Below are positions 1 through 6,955 of a stretch of DNA of 23,095 nt, in pieces. Position numbers and translations under genes: made by a program. Each line of letters begins with the position of its first letter. The first letter of the stretch is position 1. This DNA comes from Xylophilus ampelinus. GTDB taxonomy: Bacteria; Pseudomonadota; Gammaproteobacteria; Burkholderiales; Burkholderiaceae_C. The DNA lies in assembly GCF_901875635.1 (NCBI RefSeq), contig NZ_CABFMN010000136.1:1-23095 (forward strand), given 5' to 3'. Below the pieces are notes generated by a model. The model searched no databases. It was given only the letters and a program-made list of their open reading frames with translations, and had not been told where the DNA came from.

Positions 1-1
1 G

Positions 2-436
2 CCTACTGCCGCTGGGCCCGCCGCGGCGGCCGCCGGCGCGGGCACGGTCGGTGCCGGCAAGCCCGGCCTGGACGCGCGCGGCAACGTGGTCGACTCGTCC
101 AAGGTCGAGGCCGGCAGCGGCCGCAGCGTGAAGGGCCTGAACGGCTACGACGGCGAGATCACCGGCAACCCGGGCCCGGGCAGCAAGTTCGGCCAGCTGC
201 AGATCGGCATGTCGGCCTTCCAGGTGACGAGCCAGATCGGCCCGCCGACCGACCAGGGCGCGTACATGACCGGCAAGGCGTGGATCCCCTTCTACTTCGG
301 CGCCGACCGCCACCGCTTCGAGATGGTCTACAAGGGCCAGGGCCGGCTGATCTTCGCTGGCGGCAGCGTGGGCGACTTCAGCAACGGCTACCTGATCTGG
401 ATCATCCACAACCCGAACGAGCCGGGCACGCGCTGA
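2..436 (+). CDS. BamE/SmpA-like exported protein, 3' part only
   Basis: The frame is open from the left edge, so the true start lies outside the window; an internal GTG at 86 need not be the start. About 144 residues are visible. The first ~30 are Ala/Gly/Pro-rich, like a flexible linker after a signal peptide or lipidation site. The rest is a compact domain. Its stretch LQIGMSAFQVTSQIGPP has the G-M-x3-Q-V-x3-I-G-x-P pattern of the BamE/SmpA/OmlA fold, found in small outer-membrane lipoproteins that help assemble or stabilise the envelope. An aromatic-rich end (FYFGADRHRFEMVY, GYLIWIIHNPNEPG) follows. The family call is a motif-level inference, and a generic DUF lipoprotein is equally possible. 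It converges on the VOC gene, whose stop is only 14 nt away. Confidence 0.6.
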   Translation, partial: PTAAGPAAAAAGAGTVGAGKPGLDARGNVVDSSKVEAGSGRSVKGLNGYDGEITGNPGPGSKFGQLQIGMSAFQVTSQIGPPTDQGAYMTGKAWIPFYFGADRHRFEMVYKGQGRLIFAGGSVGDFSNGYLIWIIHNPNEPGTR

Positions 437-449
437 AGACGCGGGGCGC

Positions 450-878
450 TCAGGCGGCCGAACCCTCGGCCGCGTGGCAGCACACGCACAGCTTGTTGCC
501 GTCGGGGTCGTGCACATAGGCGCCGTAGTAGTTCGCGTGGTAGTGCGGGCGCGGGCCGGGTGGCCCGTCGCAGCGGCCACCGAGCGACAGGGCCAGGGCA
601 TGCACGGCATCGACGGTGGCGCGGTCGGGCGCGAGCAGCGCCACCATCTGGCCGTGGCCCGGCGTCGCGGGCTGGCCGTCGAAGGCCGTGCCCACGAGCA
701 GCAGCGGCCGGTCGGCGTCGGCGGCCTGCCAGCCGCACCAGTGCTGCACCAGCGGCGGGCTCTCGCCGGCACGCTCGACGAAGCGCAGGCGATGGCCCAG
801 CCGGGCCATCAGCGGTTCGTAGAAGGCGAAGGCGCGGTCGAAGTCGGTGACGCCGATGAAGACATGGGACAGCAGCAT
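450..878 (-). CDS. VOC-family (glyoxalase/bleomycin-resistance fold) protein
   Basis: This 142-residue protein has the usual length of single-module VOC proteins, which are small cytoplasmic metal-binding enzymes or binding proteins. The N-terminus LSHVFIGVTDFDRAFAFYEPLMARLG is the classic opening strand and helix (H-x-x-I-x-V-x-D-x-x-x-x-x-x-F-Y). The C-terminal half has HYHANYYGAYVHDPDGNKL, matching the typical Y-x-x-x-F-x-D-P-D-G-N ending. His4 and the YYGAYVHDPDGN region carry likely metal ligands. The substrate cannot be told. The ATG at 878 has no clear Shine-Dalgarno. The upstream gap to the FAD oxidoreductase gene (133 nt) holds a hairpin, so co-transcription with cluster 1 is uncertain. 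Confidence 0.85.
   Translation of the reverse strand: MLLSHVFIGVTDFDRAFAFYEPLMARLGHRLRFVERAGESPPLVQHWCGWQAADADRPLLLVGTAFDGQPATPGHGQMVALLAPDRATVDAVHALALSLGGRCDGPPGPRPHYHANYYGAYVHDPDGNKLCVCCHAAEGSAA
454..473. terminator. possible bidirectional hairpin between convergent genes
   Basis: A perfect 8-bp stem (GCGGCCGA / TCGGCCGC) with a 4-nt loop (ACCC) lies just after the stop of the plus-strand gene. It is inside the last codons of the minus-strand VOC gene. Its place between convergent ends fits a terminator, but neither strand has a U-tract, so only the structure is certain. Confidence 0.3.
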
Positions 879-927
879 GGCCCGAGCTTAGGGGCCAGCG
901 CTGCGCCTGCATAGGTATCCCAGACCG

Positions 928-973
928 AAAAGTGCAATCGGCCGCCAGCGCCCGCCAGATGGGCGCTGTGGCC
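928..973 (-). terminator. hairpin downstream of FAD oxidoreductase gene, possibly a decayed repeat copy
   Basis: The inner stem CAGCGCCC / GGGCGCTG (946-953 and 961-968, 7-nt loop) is extended by outer GGCC arms at 940-943 and 970-973. Read on the minus strand, it lies 39 nt past the stop of the FAD oxidoreductase gene and is followed by GATTGCACTTTTC, a weak U-tract. The block AAAAGTGC at 928-935 plus CAGCGCCCGCCAG also recalls the 41-nt repeat at 16627 and 12602. That suggests a degenerate copy, but the spacing differs. Confidence 0.35.
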
Positions 974-1011
974 GAAATCGTCACATTCGTTACGACCTGC
1001 CGCGGGGCGAT

Positions 1012-2358
1012 TCAGCGGTCGAGGTCGGCGCCGTCCGCCAGCAATTTGGCCTGCAGCGCCGACACGTCGACCTCCGCGAAACGGCCGCTGCCCAGCGACG
1101 CCGCCGCCGTGCCCGCGGCCTGCCCCATCACGAAGCAGCCGCCGCTGGCACGCGCCGCCGACTGCCCCTCGTGCGTCATCGATGCGCAGCGCCCGGCCAC
1201 CAGCAGGTTGTCGACCGCCTGGGGCACCAGCATGCGCCAGGGCAGGTGGTTGTAGGCGTTGTCGGCATCGCGCGGGAAGGCCCATTCGATGCGGCCGTCG
1301 GCGTGCATCTCCATCGGCCAGGCGTTCAGGCCGATGACGTCGTCGAAGCGCGCGCTCGAGAGGATGTCTTCGCCCGCCAGCGCGTAGGCGCCTTCGATGC
1401 GGCGCGTCTCGCGGATGCCCACCTGCGGCGCGATCTCGACGATGGCCGATTGCGCGAAACCCGGCACCTCGGCCTTCAGGAAGCGGAAATACTCGGCGAT
1501 CTGGCGCCGGCCCTCGAGCTCGCCCTCACTCAGCTCGCGCGCATCGACGCCGTTCATCGCCTTGCCCTGCGCATTGCGGATCTGCGTGACGTTGGCGCGC
1601 CATTCGCGCGGGTCGATGTTCGGCCGCAGGATCGCGCCCTCGCGCGGGAATCTGTACATGCCCGGCTTGGCGGCCTCGACCTCGGCCATGCGCTCGTTGA
1701 TCGCCTTGAATTCGCCCACCGACGCAAGCGCCGGCTGCGCGTCGACCTGGCCGATGCGGAACATGGTGGTGGGGAACAGGCCGCTGCCGTGCCCGTCGCC
1801 GACCGCGAAGGGCACGCCGGCAAAGGCGGCCACGTCGGCGTCGCCACTGGCGTCGATGACGGCATTGGCGCGGATCGCCTGGCGGCCGGACTTGGTCTCG
1901 ACCACCACGGCCTGCACGCGCGTGCCGTCCATCAGCACGGCGGCGGCCCAGGCGTGGAAGAGCAGCTCGACGCCCGTAGCCGCCATGAGCTGGTCGGCCG
2001 CGATCTTGTAGACCGAGGTGTCGTACGAACGCACGCGGATGCGCCCGCCCATGCCGTCCTGCGGCTTGTTGAGGCCGCCCAGCGCATCGATGCGCGCGAG
2101 CAGGTCGTCGGCCACGCCGCGCACGAGCTGCTGCATCTCGCCGCGGCGCTTGCCATACAGGCCCGCGAAGTTGGTGACGCCGCCGGCCGTGCCCATGCCG
2201 CCGAGGAAGCCGTAGCGCTCGACCAGCAGCGTGCGCGCACCGTGCTTCGCCGCGCTGACCGCCGCCGCGATGCCGGCCGGCCCACCGCCGACCACGACGA
2301 CGTCGTAGTCGCCGAACACCGGCAGTTCGCGTGCCGGTTCCTGTAGAACTGATTTCAT
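1012..2358 (-). CDS. FAD-dependent oxidoreductase (FAD_oxidored family)
   Basis: The protein has 448 residues from the ATG at 2358. That start is preferred over the GTG 18 nt upstream because AAGGA lies just before it. The N-terminus has the dinucleotide-binding motif DVVVVGGGPAGIAAAVSAAK followed by LLVERYGFLGGMGTAGGVTNF. Mid-protein there is VIDASGDADVAAFAG. The C-terminus NLLVAGRCASMTHEGQSAAR, then GQAAGTAAA, is the closing FAD motif of this family, whose members are cytoplasmic flavoproteins that oxidise or reduce small acids and are often mislabelled as fumarate reductase/succinate dehydrogenase-like. The substrate is unknown. As the last gene of catabolic cluster 1, behind two solute-binding proteins, it probably acts on the imported compound or a derivative. 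The upstream gap contains a REP-like hairpin. Confidence 0.85.
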   Translation of the reverse strand: MKSVLQEPARELPVFGDYDVVVVGGGPAGIAAAVSAAKHGARTLLVERYGFLGGMGTAGGVTNFAGLYGKRRGEMQQLVRGVADDLLARIDALGGLNKPQDGMGGRIRVRSYDTSVYKIAADQLMAATGVELLFHAWAAAVLMDGTRVQAVVVETKSGRQAIRANAVIDASGDADVAAFAGVPFAVGDGHGSGLFPTTMFRIGQVDAQPALASVGEFKAINERMAEVEAAKPGMYRFPREGAILRPNIDPREWRANVTQIRNAQGKAMNGVDARELSEGELEGRRQIAEYFRFLKAEVPGFAQSAIVEIAPQVGIRETRRIEGAYALAGEDILSSARFDDVIGLNAWPMEMHADGRIEWAFPRDADNAYNHLPWRMLVPQAVDNLLVAGRCASMTHEGQSAARASGGCFVMGQAAGTAAASLGSGRFAEVDVSALQAKLLADGADLDR

Positions 2359-2381
2359 GGGTTCCTTTGACAGCACCCAGG

Positions 2382-2441
2382 CCGTTCGCGCTGAGCCTGT
2401 CGAAGCGCTGCGCAGGGCTACGACAGGCTCAGCCCGAACGG
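2382..2441. repeat. REP-like palindromic intergenic repeat
   Basis: Two 21-nt arms (2382-2402 and 2421-2441) are inverted copies with one mismatch, separated by 18 nt. The core is GAGCCTGTCG / CGACAGGCTC, flanked by CCGTTCG and CGAACGG. The GAGCCTGTCGAAG core is a palindromic unit I know as widespread between genes of Comamonadaceae and other proteobacteria. It lies between two co-directional genes of cluster 1 and would form a stable mRNA hairpin there. Confidence 0.8.
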
Positions 2442-2484
2442 GGGTGCGGCACGAACGCTGCAGGCAAGCCGCGCCGCGCGCCGA

Positions 2485-3456
2485 TTACTGGATTTTGATG
2501 CCGCGCGACTGGATGATCTTGGTCATGATCGCCGCCTCGTCCTGCACGCGCAGGCGCATGCCTTCGGGCGAGGTGCCCACGGGCTGCCAGCCGCGGTCGA
2601 ACAGGGTCTGGCGCACGTCGGGCATCTTCATGACCTGGGCCACCGCCTCGGTGATGCGGGTGCGCGCGGCCGGCGACAGCTTGGCCGGGCCGAGCAGCGC
2701 GGTCCACACCTCGAGGTTGGCGTCCTTCACACCCAGGTCGGCCAGCGGCACGTAGTCGGGCGCCAGGGTGCTGCGGCCGCTGGTCAGGCCGATGGCCTTG
2801 ACCTTGCCGGACTTGACCTGGGGAATGGCGATGCCCGGCGGCACCAGCGCCATCTGGATCTGTCCACCGACCATGGCCGTCACCACCTGCGGGTTGCCGG
2901 CGTAGGGCACGTGCTGGGCCTGCAGGCCCGGCAGGCGGCTCTTGATGAGTTCCATGCCCAGGTGGCCCACCGAACCCACGCCGACGGAGCCGTAGTTCCA
3001 CTTGTCGCCCGAGGCCTTGGCGGCGTCGAGGAAGGCTTTGCCCGAGGGCAGGTCGTTGGTCGCGATCAGCACCAGCGGTGCGGTGGCGATCAGCGACAGG
3101 TAGCTGAAGTCCTTGGCCGGGTCGTAGGGCAGCGTGGGGTACAGCATCTTCGACGAGGTGAGATTGCCGTTGATGACCATGCCCAGCGTGTGATCGTCGG
3201 TGGCCTTGGCCACCGTGTCGGCCGCGATGTTGCCGGAGGCACCCGGCTTGTTGTCGACCACCACGGGCTGGCCCAGCAGCTTGGCCAGCGGCTCGGCGAT
3301 CGTGCGTGCGGCGATGTCGGGCGTCGAGCCGCCGGGAAAGCCGACGACGAGGCGGATGGGCTTGGTGGGCCACGTGGACTGCGCCGAAGCGGCGAAAGGC
3401 AACGCGACGGCAAGGCCGCAGGCGGCGGCGAGGAGCGCTCTCTTGGAATGCTGCAT
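2485..3456 (-). CDS. Bug/TctC-family periplasmic solute-binding protein (first of three)
   Basis: The chosen ATG at 3456 gives 323 residues, the standard size of the family. The longer open frame adds 37 unlikely residues in front. The N-terminus MQHSKRALLAAACGLAVALPFAASAQS is a Sec signal peptide with cleavage near ASA|Q. The mature start WPTKPIRLVVGFPGGSTPDIAAR and later QPVVVDNKPGASGNIAAD are the two signature stretches of Bug receptors, which bind carboxylates or other small acids for tripartite tricarboxylate transport. No TctA or TctB membrane subunit is present, which is common for the expanded Bug family. Shine-Dalgarno support is poor, since CCCTCC rather than GGAGG precedes the ATG. 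A strong terminator ends only 28 nt upstream of the start. Confidence 0.9.
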   Translation of the reverse strand: MQHSKRALLAAACGLAVALPFAASAQSTWPTKPIRLVVGFPGGSTPDIAARTIAEPLAKLLGQPVVVDNKPGASGNIAADTVAKATDDHTLGMVINGNLTSSKMLYPTLPYDPAKDFSYLSLIATAPLVLIATNDLPSGKAFLDAAKASGDKWNYGSVGVGSVGHLGMELIKSRLPGLQAQHVPYAGNPQVVTAMVGGQIQMALVPPGIAIPQVKSGKVKAIGLTSGRSTLAPDYVPLADLGVKDANLEVWTALLGPAKLSPAARTRITEAVAQVMKMPDVRQTLFDRGWQPVGTSPEGMRLRVQDEAAIMTKIIQSRGIKIQ

Positions 3457-3484
3457 GGATGTCGGTGGAGGGATGGGTAAGCGG

Positions 3485-3514
3485 AAAAAACGAAAAGCGA
3501 GCCCGAGGGCTCGC
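3485..3514 (-). terminator. strong intrinsic terminator between two Bug genes
   Basis: On the minus strand a stem GCGAGCC / GGCTCGC with a 4-nt loop (3497-3514) is followed at once by TTTTCGTTTTTT (3485-3496). This is the best rho-independent terminator in the window. It lies 30 nt past the stop of the upstream Bug gene and 28 nt before the ATG of the next one, so it should stop or attenuate transcription inside the apparent operon. Confidence 0.8.
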
Positions 3515-3544
3515 GGGATGCAAGAAAGGCGCCGGGCCGGCGCG

Positions 3545-4540
3545 CTATTCGAGGCTGATGTTGCCACGCCTGACCAGGTCTCCGTAGGTCTTCGACTTGA
3601 TCTCGGCCTGCCGTTCGATCTCTTCGGGCGACCAGGCCAGCGGTTCGAATGCGAAAGTATCGAATCGGGCGCGGATTTCGGGGTCGGCGATGACCTTGGC
3701 CACGTCGGCGTTGATCTTCGCCTTCACCGCCGCGGGCACGCCCTTGGGCGCGACCAGCGACACGAAGGAGTTCACCTCCAGCCCGGCCGGACCGCCGGAC
3801 TCGGCCATGGTCGGCACGTCGGGCATCTGCGGCACGCGCTTGAGGGCGGCGACCGCGATGTACTTGAGCTTGCCGGCCTTGTAGATGCCCTGGCTCGACG
3901 GGATGCTGGCGAAGGCCCACGGCACCTCGCCGGTACCGACGTTCGAATACAGCTGCGACACCTCGCGGTAGGGTGCGTGGTTCTCCTGGATGCCGGCCAG
4001 CGCGTCGAGCTGCTGGCCGCCCAAATGGCCGGGGCTGCCCACGCCCCACGAGCCGTAGGTGATCTGCCCGGGCTGCGCCTTCGCGTCGGCGATGAGGTCC
4101 TTCATGCTGTTCCACTTCGACTGGCTGCTCACGGCCACGAAGAAAGGCGTGCGAAAGAGCGAGGCCACCGGGTCGAAGTGTTGCAGCGGCACGAAGTTGC
4201 GCGACTTGTACAGGTGCGGCAGCGCGCCCAGGTGCTCGCTGTCCAGCTGCAGCAGGGTGTAGCCGTCGGGCGCCGCGCGGCGGGCCGCGTCGATGGCGAT
4301 GAAGCCGCCGCCACCCGGCTTGTTCTCGATCGTCACGCGCTGGTTCCACAGCTTGCCCAGTTTGTCGCTCACCAGCCGCAGCACGGCGTCGGGGCCGCTG
4401 CCGGCGGCGAAGGGCGTGACGATGATGACCGGCTTGCTCGGAAAGTCCGTGGCCTGTGCGAAGGCCTGCGGCACGCCGGCCGCAGCCAGCAGGGCAACGC
4501 CGCCCACGAGGGCGCGGCGGCGGGCAGGGGAAGAGGACAT
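3545..4540 (-). CDS. Bug/TctC-family periplasmic solute-binding protein (second of three)
   Basis: The ATG at 4540 has GGAG about 10 nt upstream and gives 331 residues; the open frame runs on far upstream but without meaning. The N-terminus MSSSPARRRALVGGVALLAAAGVPQAFAQ is a signal peptide with an Arg-rich n-region. The mature part begins TDFPSKPVIIVTPFAAGSGPDAV and has RVTIENKPGGGGFIAIDAA, the Bug hallmarks. Further on come YGSWGVGSPGHLGG and MPDVPTMAESGGPAGLEV, also typical. It resembles its downstream neighbour in layout (both have an SVGVGSVGHLG or SWGVGSPGHLG loop), so the pair may be paralogues with different ligands. It follows the aromatic hydroxylase gene by 68 nt, which suggests import of that enzyme's substrate or a related acid. 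The ligand is not readable from sequence. Confidence 0.9.
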   Translation of the reverse strand: MSSSPARRRALVGGVALLAAAGVPQAFAQATDFPSKPVIIVTPFAAGSGPDAVLRLVSDKLGKLWNQRVTIENKPGGGGFIAIDAARRAAPDGYTLLQLDSEHLGALPHLYKSRNFVPLQHFDPVASLFRTPFFVAVSSQSKWNSMKDLIADAKAQPGQITYGSWGVGSPGHLGGQQLDALAGIQENHAPYREVSQLYSNVGTGEVPWAFASIPSSQGIYKAGKLKYIAVAALKRVPQMPDVPTMAESGGPAGLEVNSFVSLVAPKGVPAAVKAKINADVAKVIADPEIRARFDTFAFEPLAWSPEEIERQAEIKSKTYGDLVRRGNISLE

Positions 4541-4588
4541 GGGAAGAAGTCTCCAGGGGTTGTTCGAGAACGGCGGCGAAAGGTCGGA

Positions 4589-4604
4589 GGCGCCGTGCGG
4601 CGCC
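4589..4604 (-). other. hairpin between hydroxylase and Bug genes
   Basis: A perfect GGCGCC / GGCGCC stem with a 4-nt loop lies 4 nt past the hydroxylase stop codon. On the minus strand only a short T-rich stretch follows (CCTTTCG). It could weakly attenuate transcription or protect the 3' end of the hydroxylase message. The function is not established. Confidence 0.35.
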
Positions 4605-4608
4605 GGGC

Positions 4609-5871
4609 TCACGCGGCGGTGGCGACCGGCGCCGGCGCTGCCGGGCGGAGCGCTGCCGGCGCATCGTCCAGACAACGCTCCGGACGCCACGCATACAGCC
4701 ACTCGACCGCATCGTAGAAGCGTTCGGGCGTGCGGCCCACCCAGAGGCTGTTGCGCACGAGACGTTCCACGCCCTTCGCGTGGTACAGGCGCCCCATTTC
4801 GCGCACCGACAGGACCACGCGCGCGGTGCGGGCCACGCGGGCCGATTCGTAGAGTCGGAAGGCGGCGGGCAGGTCGAAGCCGCAGGCCTTCACCGCCTCG
4901 CCCAACGTCACCGCATCCTCGATCGCCATGCAGGCGCCCTGCGCGAGGTACTGCATCATGGGATGCGCCGCATCGCCCAGCAGCGTGGCGGGGCCCTCGC
5001 CCCAGCGCTCGATCGGGTCGCGGTCGGCGGTGCTCCAGCGGCGCCACGAGGTCGGCCGATCCAGCAGCTGGCGCGGCTGCACGTGCACGCCCTCGAAGTA
5101 CGACATCACTTCGGCCTTGCTGCCTTCGGTGACGCCCCACTCTTCCCGATCCCGGCTGTGGAAGGTGACGACCAGGTTGTACTGCTGGCCGTCGCGCAGC
5201 GGGTAGTGCACCAGGTGGCAGTTCGGGCCGGCCCACACCACGGGCGCGTTCCAGCGCAGGTCGGCCGGCATGTCGGCCACCGGCACCACGGCGCGGTAGA
5301 CCACGTGGCCCGACACCCGCGGCGCATCGCCCACCAGGTGGCCGCGCACCACCGACTTGACGCCGTCGCAGCCGACGATCGCATCGGCCCTGAAGCGCCG
5401 GCCGTCGCGGGTGACGGCCAGCACGCCGGGCGTGCCGATCTCCAGCGCCTCGACATGGGCCGAGGTGTGCAGGCGGATGAGCGGATGGGCGAGCACCGCC
5501 TGGTGGATGGCGCCGTGCAGGTCGGCACGGTGGCTCACGGCGTAGGGGTTGCCGAAGCGGCGCCGGAAAGCCTCGCCCACCGGCACCGAGGCGACCTCGC
5601 TGCAGTCGACCGCATCCATCATGACCAGGCGCTCGGTGAAGACCGAGCCCTTGCGCACCGCCTCGCCCACACCCAGCGCATCGAGTGCGGCGAAGGCGTT
5701 GGGGCCGAGTTGCAGCCCGGCGCCGATCTCGCCGATGGCGCTGCTCTGCTCGAGCAGGTCGACCGACACACCCAGGCGCGCCAAGGCCAGCGCGGCGGCC
5801 ATGCCGCCGATGCCGCCGCCGACGAGCAGGACGGTGGGGCGAGCCGCCGCGGAGGAAGAGGGGGAATTCAT
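4609..5871 (-). CDS. FAD-dependent aromatic monooxygenase, 3-hydroxybenzoate 6-hydroxylase-like
   Basis: The ATG at 5871 has an excellent AGGAG 7 nt upstream; the 20 extra residues of the longer frame are rejected. The protein has 420 residues. It is a class A flavoprotein hydroxylase with GGGIGG at residues 18-23, the NAD(P)H/FAD motif CDG at 168-170 and LLGDAAHP at 297-304. From memory it matches Rhodococcus 3-hydroxybenzoate 6-hydroxylase over long stretches: PYAVSHRADLH, GPNCHLVHYPLRDG and MMQYLAQGACMAIEDA, plus a similar C-terminal LxxRNxLW...YDAVEWLYAW segment. His219, Tyr223 and Gln307 fall where residues linked to para-hydroxylation sit in that enzyme. Such an enzyme makes gentisate from 3-hydroxybenzoate using NADH and O2. 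Salicylate 1-hydroxylase or a hydroxynicotinate monooxygenase are alternatives. No gentisate dioxygenase gene is in the window. Confidence 0.82.
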   Translation of the reverse strand: MNSPSSSAAARPTVLLVGGGIGGMAAALALARLGVSVDLLEQSSAIGEIGAGLQLGPNAFAALDALGVGEAVRKGSVFTERLVMMDAVDCSEVASVPVGEAFRRRFGNPYAVSHRADLHGAIHQAVLAHPLIRLHTSAHVEALEIGTPGVLAVTRDGRRFRADAIVGCDGVKSVVRGHLVGDAPRVSGHVVYRAVVPVADMPADLRWNAPVVWAGPNCHLVHYPLRDGQQYNLVVTFHSRDREEWGVTEGSKAEVMSYFEGVHVQPRQLLDRPTSWRRWSTADRDPIERWGEGPATLLGDAAHPMMQYLAQGACMAIEDAVTLGEAVKACGFDLPAAFRLYESARVARTARVVLSVREMGRLYHAKGVERLVRNSLWVGRTPERFYDAVEWLYAWRPERCLDDAPAALRPAAPAPVATAA

Positions 5872-5920
5872 GCGTGTCTCCTGAAGACCGCGGCCACTCG
5901 CGCCGCTGCCATGGGGACGC

Positions 5921-5949
5921 ATTGTTCGCATACCCCACTATCGCTTCAA
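5921..5949 (-). promoter_or_regulatory. candidate sigma-70 promoter for the hydroxylase gene
   Basis: Minus-strand -35 TTGAAG (5944-5949) and -10 AACAAT (5921-5926) are separated by exactly 17 nt, placed 50-78 nt upstream of the hydroxylase ATG. The -35 overlaps a small palindrome, CGCTT-C-AAGCG (5942-5952). The match to consensus is moderate. Confidence 0.4.
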
Positions 5950-5970
5950 GCGCTCAGCCCGATACTGCCC

Positions 5971-5985
5971 ATCGTGTTTTTCGAT
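5971..5985. promoter_or_regulatory. candidate LysR-type T-N11-A box
   Basis: ATCG-N7-CGAT is a dyad of the form T-N11-A, the general LysR recognition pattern. It sits directly before the regulator's start and 22 nt from the hydroxylase -35. That fits autoregulation and control of the divergent hydroxylase gene. The motif is short, so chance occurrence is possible. Confidence 0.4.
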
Positions 5986-5986
5986 A

Positions 5987-6904
5987 ATGGCCGCCATGGC
6001 CAAGCTCGACCTGGAATGGATTGCCGTCTTCGACGAGGTCTACAAGACCGCCAGCGTGACGCGTGCGGCCGACCGCCTGGGCATGGCGCAGGCGGCGGCC
6101 AGCACCATGCTCAACAAGCTGCGCGCGCACTTCGGCGACCGGCTCTTCATCCGAACCGCGCAGGGCATGCTGCCCACGCCGCACGCGCAGCGCGTCTACC
6201 CCTACCTGCGCGAGGTGTTGGCGCAGCTGGAACTGGCGCAGGGCAGCCGCGCCGGCTTCGTGCCCGCCCAGGCCGAGCGGAGCTTTCGCATCTGCATGAC
6301 CGACATCAGCGAGGTGGTGCTGCTGCCGGCGCTGCTGGACCATCTGCGCCACCACGCGCCGGGCGTGCAGATCGAGACCGAGATCATCTCCGGCGACAGC
6401 CCGCGGCGCCTGGAGGACGGCGCGGTGGACCTGGCCGTGGGCTTCATGCCGCAGCTGGATGCCGGCTTCTACCAGCAGACGCTGTTCATGCAGAAGTTCG
6501 TGTGCCTGGCGTCGCAGAGCCACCCGCGCATCGACGGGCGGCTGACGCGTCGGCGCTTCGAGGCCGAGGCGCATGCCGTGGTCGCCACCTCGGGGACCGG
6601 CCATGCCATCGTCGACAAGACCCTCGCACGGCTGGGAGTGCAGCGGCAGGTGGTGGTGCGCCTGTCGGGCTTCCTGAGCGTGGCCCGCATCGTGGCCCAC
6701 ACCGAGCTGCTGGTGATCGTGCCCTCCATCCTGGGCGAGATCCTCGCCACCCAGGAGCCGGTTCAGCGGTTGGCGCTGCCCTTCGCGCTGCCGGCCTACG
6801 CGGTCAAGCAGCACTGGCATGCGCGCTTCCATGCCGACGCCGGCAACGCCTGGCTGCGGCGCACCCTGGCGCAGCTTTTCGGCGGCGGCGCAGCGCCGGG
6901 ATAA
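5987..6904 (+). CDS. LysR-family transcriptional regulator (NahR/DntR-like)
   Basis: The protein has 305 residues, the normal LTTR length. The N-terminal winged helix-turn-helix reads LEWIAVFDEVYKTASVTRAA, then DRLGMAQAAASTMLNKLR and FGDRLFIRTAQGMLPTPHA. The effector domain begins RSFRICMTDISEVVLLPALL and has GAVDLAVGFMPQLDAGFYQQ, LFMQKFVCLA and SQSHPRI, the pattern of the NahR/DntR/LinR subgroup that senses aromatic acids. It is divergent from the hydroxylase gene with a 115-nt shared promoter region, so it probably activates cluster 1 in response to its substrate. Two starts are possible: the ATG at 5987, or the ATG at 5996. The second would be leaderless if GATAAT (5983-5988) is the -10. 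Neither has a clear Shine-Dalgarno. Confidence 0.92.
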   Translation: MAAMAKLDLEWIAVFDEVYKTASVTRAADRLGMAQAAASTMLNKLRAHFGDRLFIRTAQGMLPTPHAQRVYPYLREVLAQLELAQGSRAGFVPAQAERSFRICMTDISEVVLLPALLDHLRHHAPGVQIETEIISGDSPRRLEDGAVDLAVGFMPQLDAGFYQQTLFMQKFVCLASQSHPRIDGRLTRRRFEAEAHAVVATSGTGHAIVDKTLARLGVQRQVVVRLSGFLSVARIVAHTELLVIVPSILGEILATQEPVQRLALPFALPAYAVKQHWHARFHADAGNAWLRRTLAQLFGGGAAPG

Positions 6905-6955
6905 TCGACGCTTTGCCCGCGCGGCCACCCAGGGCAGCGAAGCCGGCACACCTCC

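Noticed and set aside
928..973. Third copy of the 41-nt repeat
   Set aside because: It shares AAAAGTGC and CAGCGCCCGCCAG, but the spacing between the blocks differs and the AGCAGCTA end is missing. It is reported as a hairpin with only a possible repeat origin.
1171..2346. Long plus-strand open frame opposite the FAD oxidoreductase
   Set aside because: It has no recognisable domain, and the opposite strand has a full, motif-complete flavoprotein.
3200..4717. Long plus-strand open frame across the two Bug genes
   Set aside because: It is antisense to two well-supported solute-binding proteins, and its composition (His, Gly, Arg, Val rich) is that of a shadow frame.
6900..6905. GATAAT directly after the LysR stop as a promoter for the acyltransferase gene
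   Set aside because: No -35-like hexamer lies at 16-18 nt. The similar CATAAT at 8043 also lacks one, so neither is listed as a promoter.
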